Shown here: positions 63,589-64,000 of the stretch, in pieces
Position numbering within the stretch: position 1 is the stretch's first letter
Layout: the number at the start of each line of letters is the position of its first letter
NCBI RefSeq assembly: GCF_004364335.1
Contig: NZ_SOCR01000002.1
Span: 62,001 to 126,000 of the forward strand
Source of the DNA: Pseudomonas graminis
Lineage (GTDB): Bacteria; Pseudomonadota; Gammaproteobacteria; Pseudomonadales; Pseudomonadaceae
Reading direction: 5' to 3'
Length of the DNA: 64,000 nt
Notes under the pieces: generated by a model
Seen by the model: only the letters and a program-made list of their open reading frames with translations
What the model was told of the DNA's origin: nothing
The model's database searches: none
Position numbers and translations under genes: made by a program

Positions 63589-64000
63589 ATGACCACAAGC
63601 CTGCACTGGCGCCGTTTCGTATTCTGCCTCGCTCCCCTGATCGCCCTCCTCGCTGCCTGCGATGGCGGCGCGCCAAAGACCAAGCCCTCCGAAGCGACGA
63701 CCTACGTCAGCGTCGAGTGGGACAAACTGCCGGCGGTGAACGACGCCGACCTGATGGCGGGTTACAACAGCTGGTTCTCGGCGTGCAAGCGTCTGGCCAA
63801 GGACCCGGTCTGGGGCGGCACCTGTGCCCTCGCCGCCCAGGTGCCGCAGAATCCTGCCGCGGTGCGCGACTTCCTCAAGAGTCAGTTGCAGGTTTACAGC
63901 CTGCGTTCCTCCGAGCACGGCGCCAATGGCCTGATCACTGGCTACTACGAGCCAATCTATAAAGGCAGCGAGCAGCGCAACGACGCGCACCCGGTGGCGG
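63589..64000 (+). CDS. mltA: Membrane-bound lytic murein transglycosylase A, 5' part
   Basis: The frame starts at the ATG at 63589 and runs off the right edge; 137 codons are visible. A lipoprotein signal (FVFCLAPLIALLAACDGG) leads into the mature N-terminal domain with LMAGYNSWFSACKRLAKD and the MltA hallmark LITGYYEPIYKGS. The enzyme cleaves peptidoglycan to 1,6-anhydro muropeptides. AGGA lies upstream of the start. The catalytic aspartate is beyond the window. Confidence 0.93.
   Translation, partial: MTTSLHWRRFVFCLAPLIALLAACDGGAPKTKPSEATTYVSVEWDKLPAVNDADLMAGYNSWFSACKRLAKDPVWGGTCALAAQVPQNPAAVRDFLKSQLQVYSLRSSEHGANGLITGYYEPIYKGSEQRNDAHPVA

Overview
This window is chromosomal DNA from a fluorescent-lineage Pseudomonas, by inference. 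GC is high and codons are strongly GC3-biased. The text carries three families of Pseudomonas REP/REPIN palindromes (GTRGGACCGGCTTYAGCC type, GTAGGAGCGCGCTTGCCC type, GTAGGAGCCGGCTTGCTGG type). HemB, PpnN, MltA, YcaC and a tRNA-Asn are all Pseudomonas-like. No complete insertion sequence, prophage or CRISPR array was seen.

Layout. (1) 1-12128, minus strand: one arm of a type VI secretion cluster, transcribed tssB-tssC-tssK-tssL-ompA/tagL-like-hcp-clpV-vgrG-(partial vgrG-linked gene). Most junctions are short or overlapping. Other baseplate and membrane genes (tssA, E, F, G, J, M) are not in the window and may lie beyond base 1. (2) 12515-17943: GapN-like aldehyde dehydrogenase, membrane diguanylate cyclase, a DUF72/mini-HhH pair, and a Xre-RES toxin-antitoxin module. 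(3) 18322-21890: a TonB siderophore receptor with a Fur-like box, then a six-copy tandem array of about 211 bp units, each carrying a REPIN, then tRNA-Asn and a terminator. (4) 21957-29830: RibD-like reductase, SRPBCC protein, and a DoxX / ABM-monooxygenase / Tat leader / amidohydrolase / isochorismatase-family gene run. The amidohydrolase in this run looks doubly frameshifted. LysR and AraC regulators follow, separated from DoxX by a large inverted repeat.

(5) 30148-34864: a signalling trio made of a pseudokinase-GAF-histidine kinase, a FixJ-type response regulator and a winged-helix/STAND-ATPase regulator. (6) 35166-45903: exported metallo-beta-lactamase-fold enzyme, MscS-cNMP channel, Dps, DedA-rhodanese fusion, hemB, MFS transporter, acetyltransferase, an rRNA-methyltransferase-like enzyme, and a chemoreceptor. 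(7) 46170-53914: an IclR regulator divergent from a seven-gene operon. The operon combines a spermidine/putrescine-type ABC importer with a three-subunit opine-oxidase/HcnABC-like flavo-iron-sulfur dehydrogenase, so import and oxidation of an amine or opine-like compound appear coupled. (8) 54261-64000: acetyltransferases, a CAP-domain exported protein, a 3' remnant of an SDR gene, dienelactone hydrolase, orphan crtZ, ppnN, a CBS protein, a dCache chemoreceptor, a lipoprotein and the 5' part of mltA.

The points most worth a second look are the REPIN tandem array, the decaying amidohydrolase operon, the importer-oxidase operon, and the pseudokinase/STAND regulatory trio.
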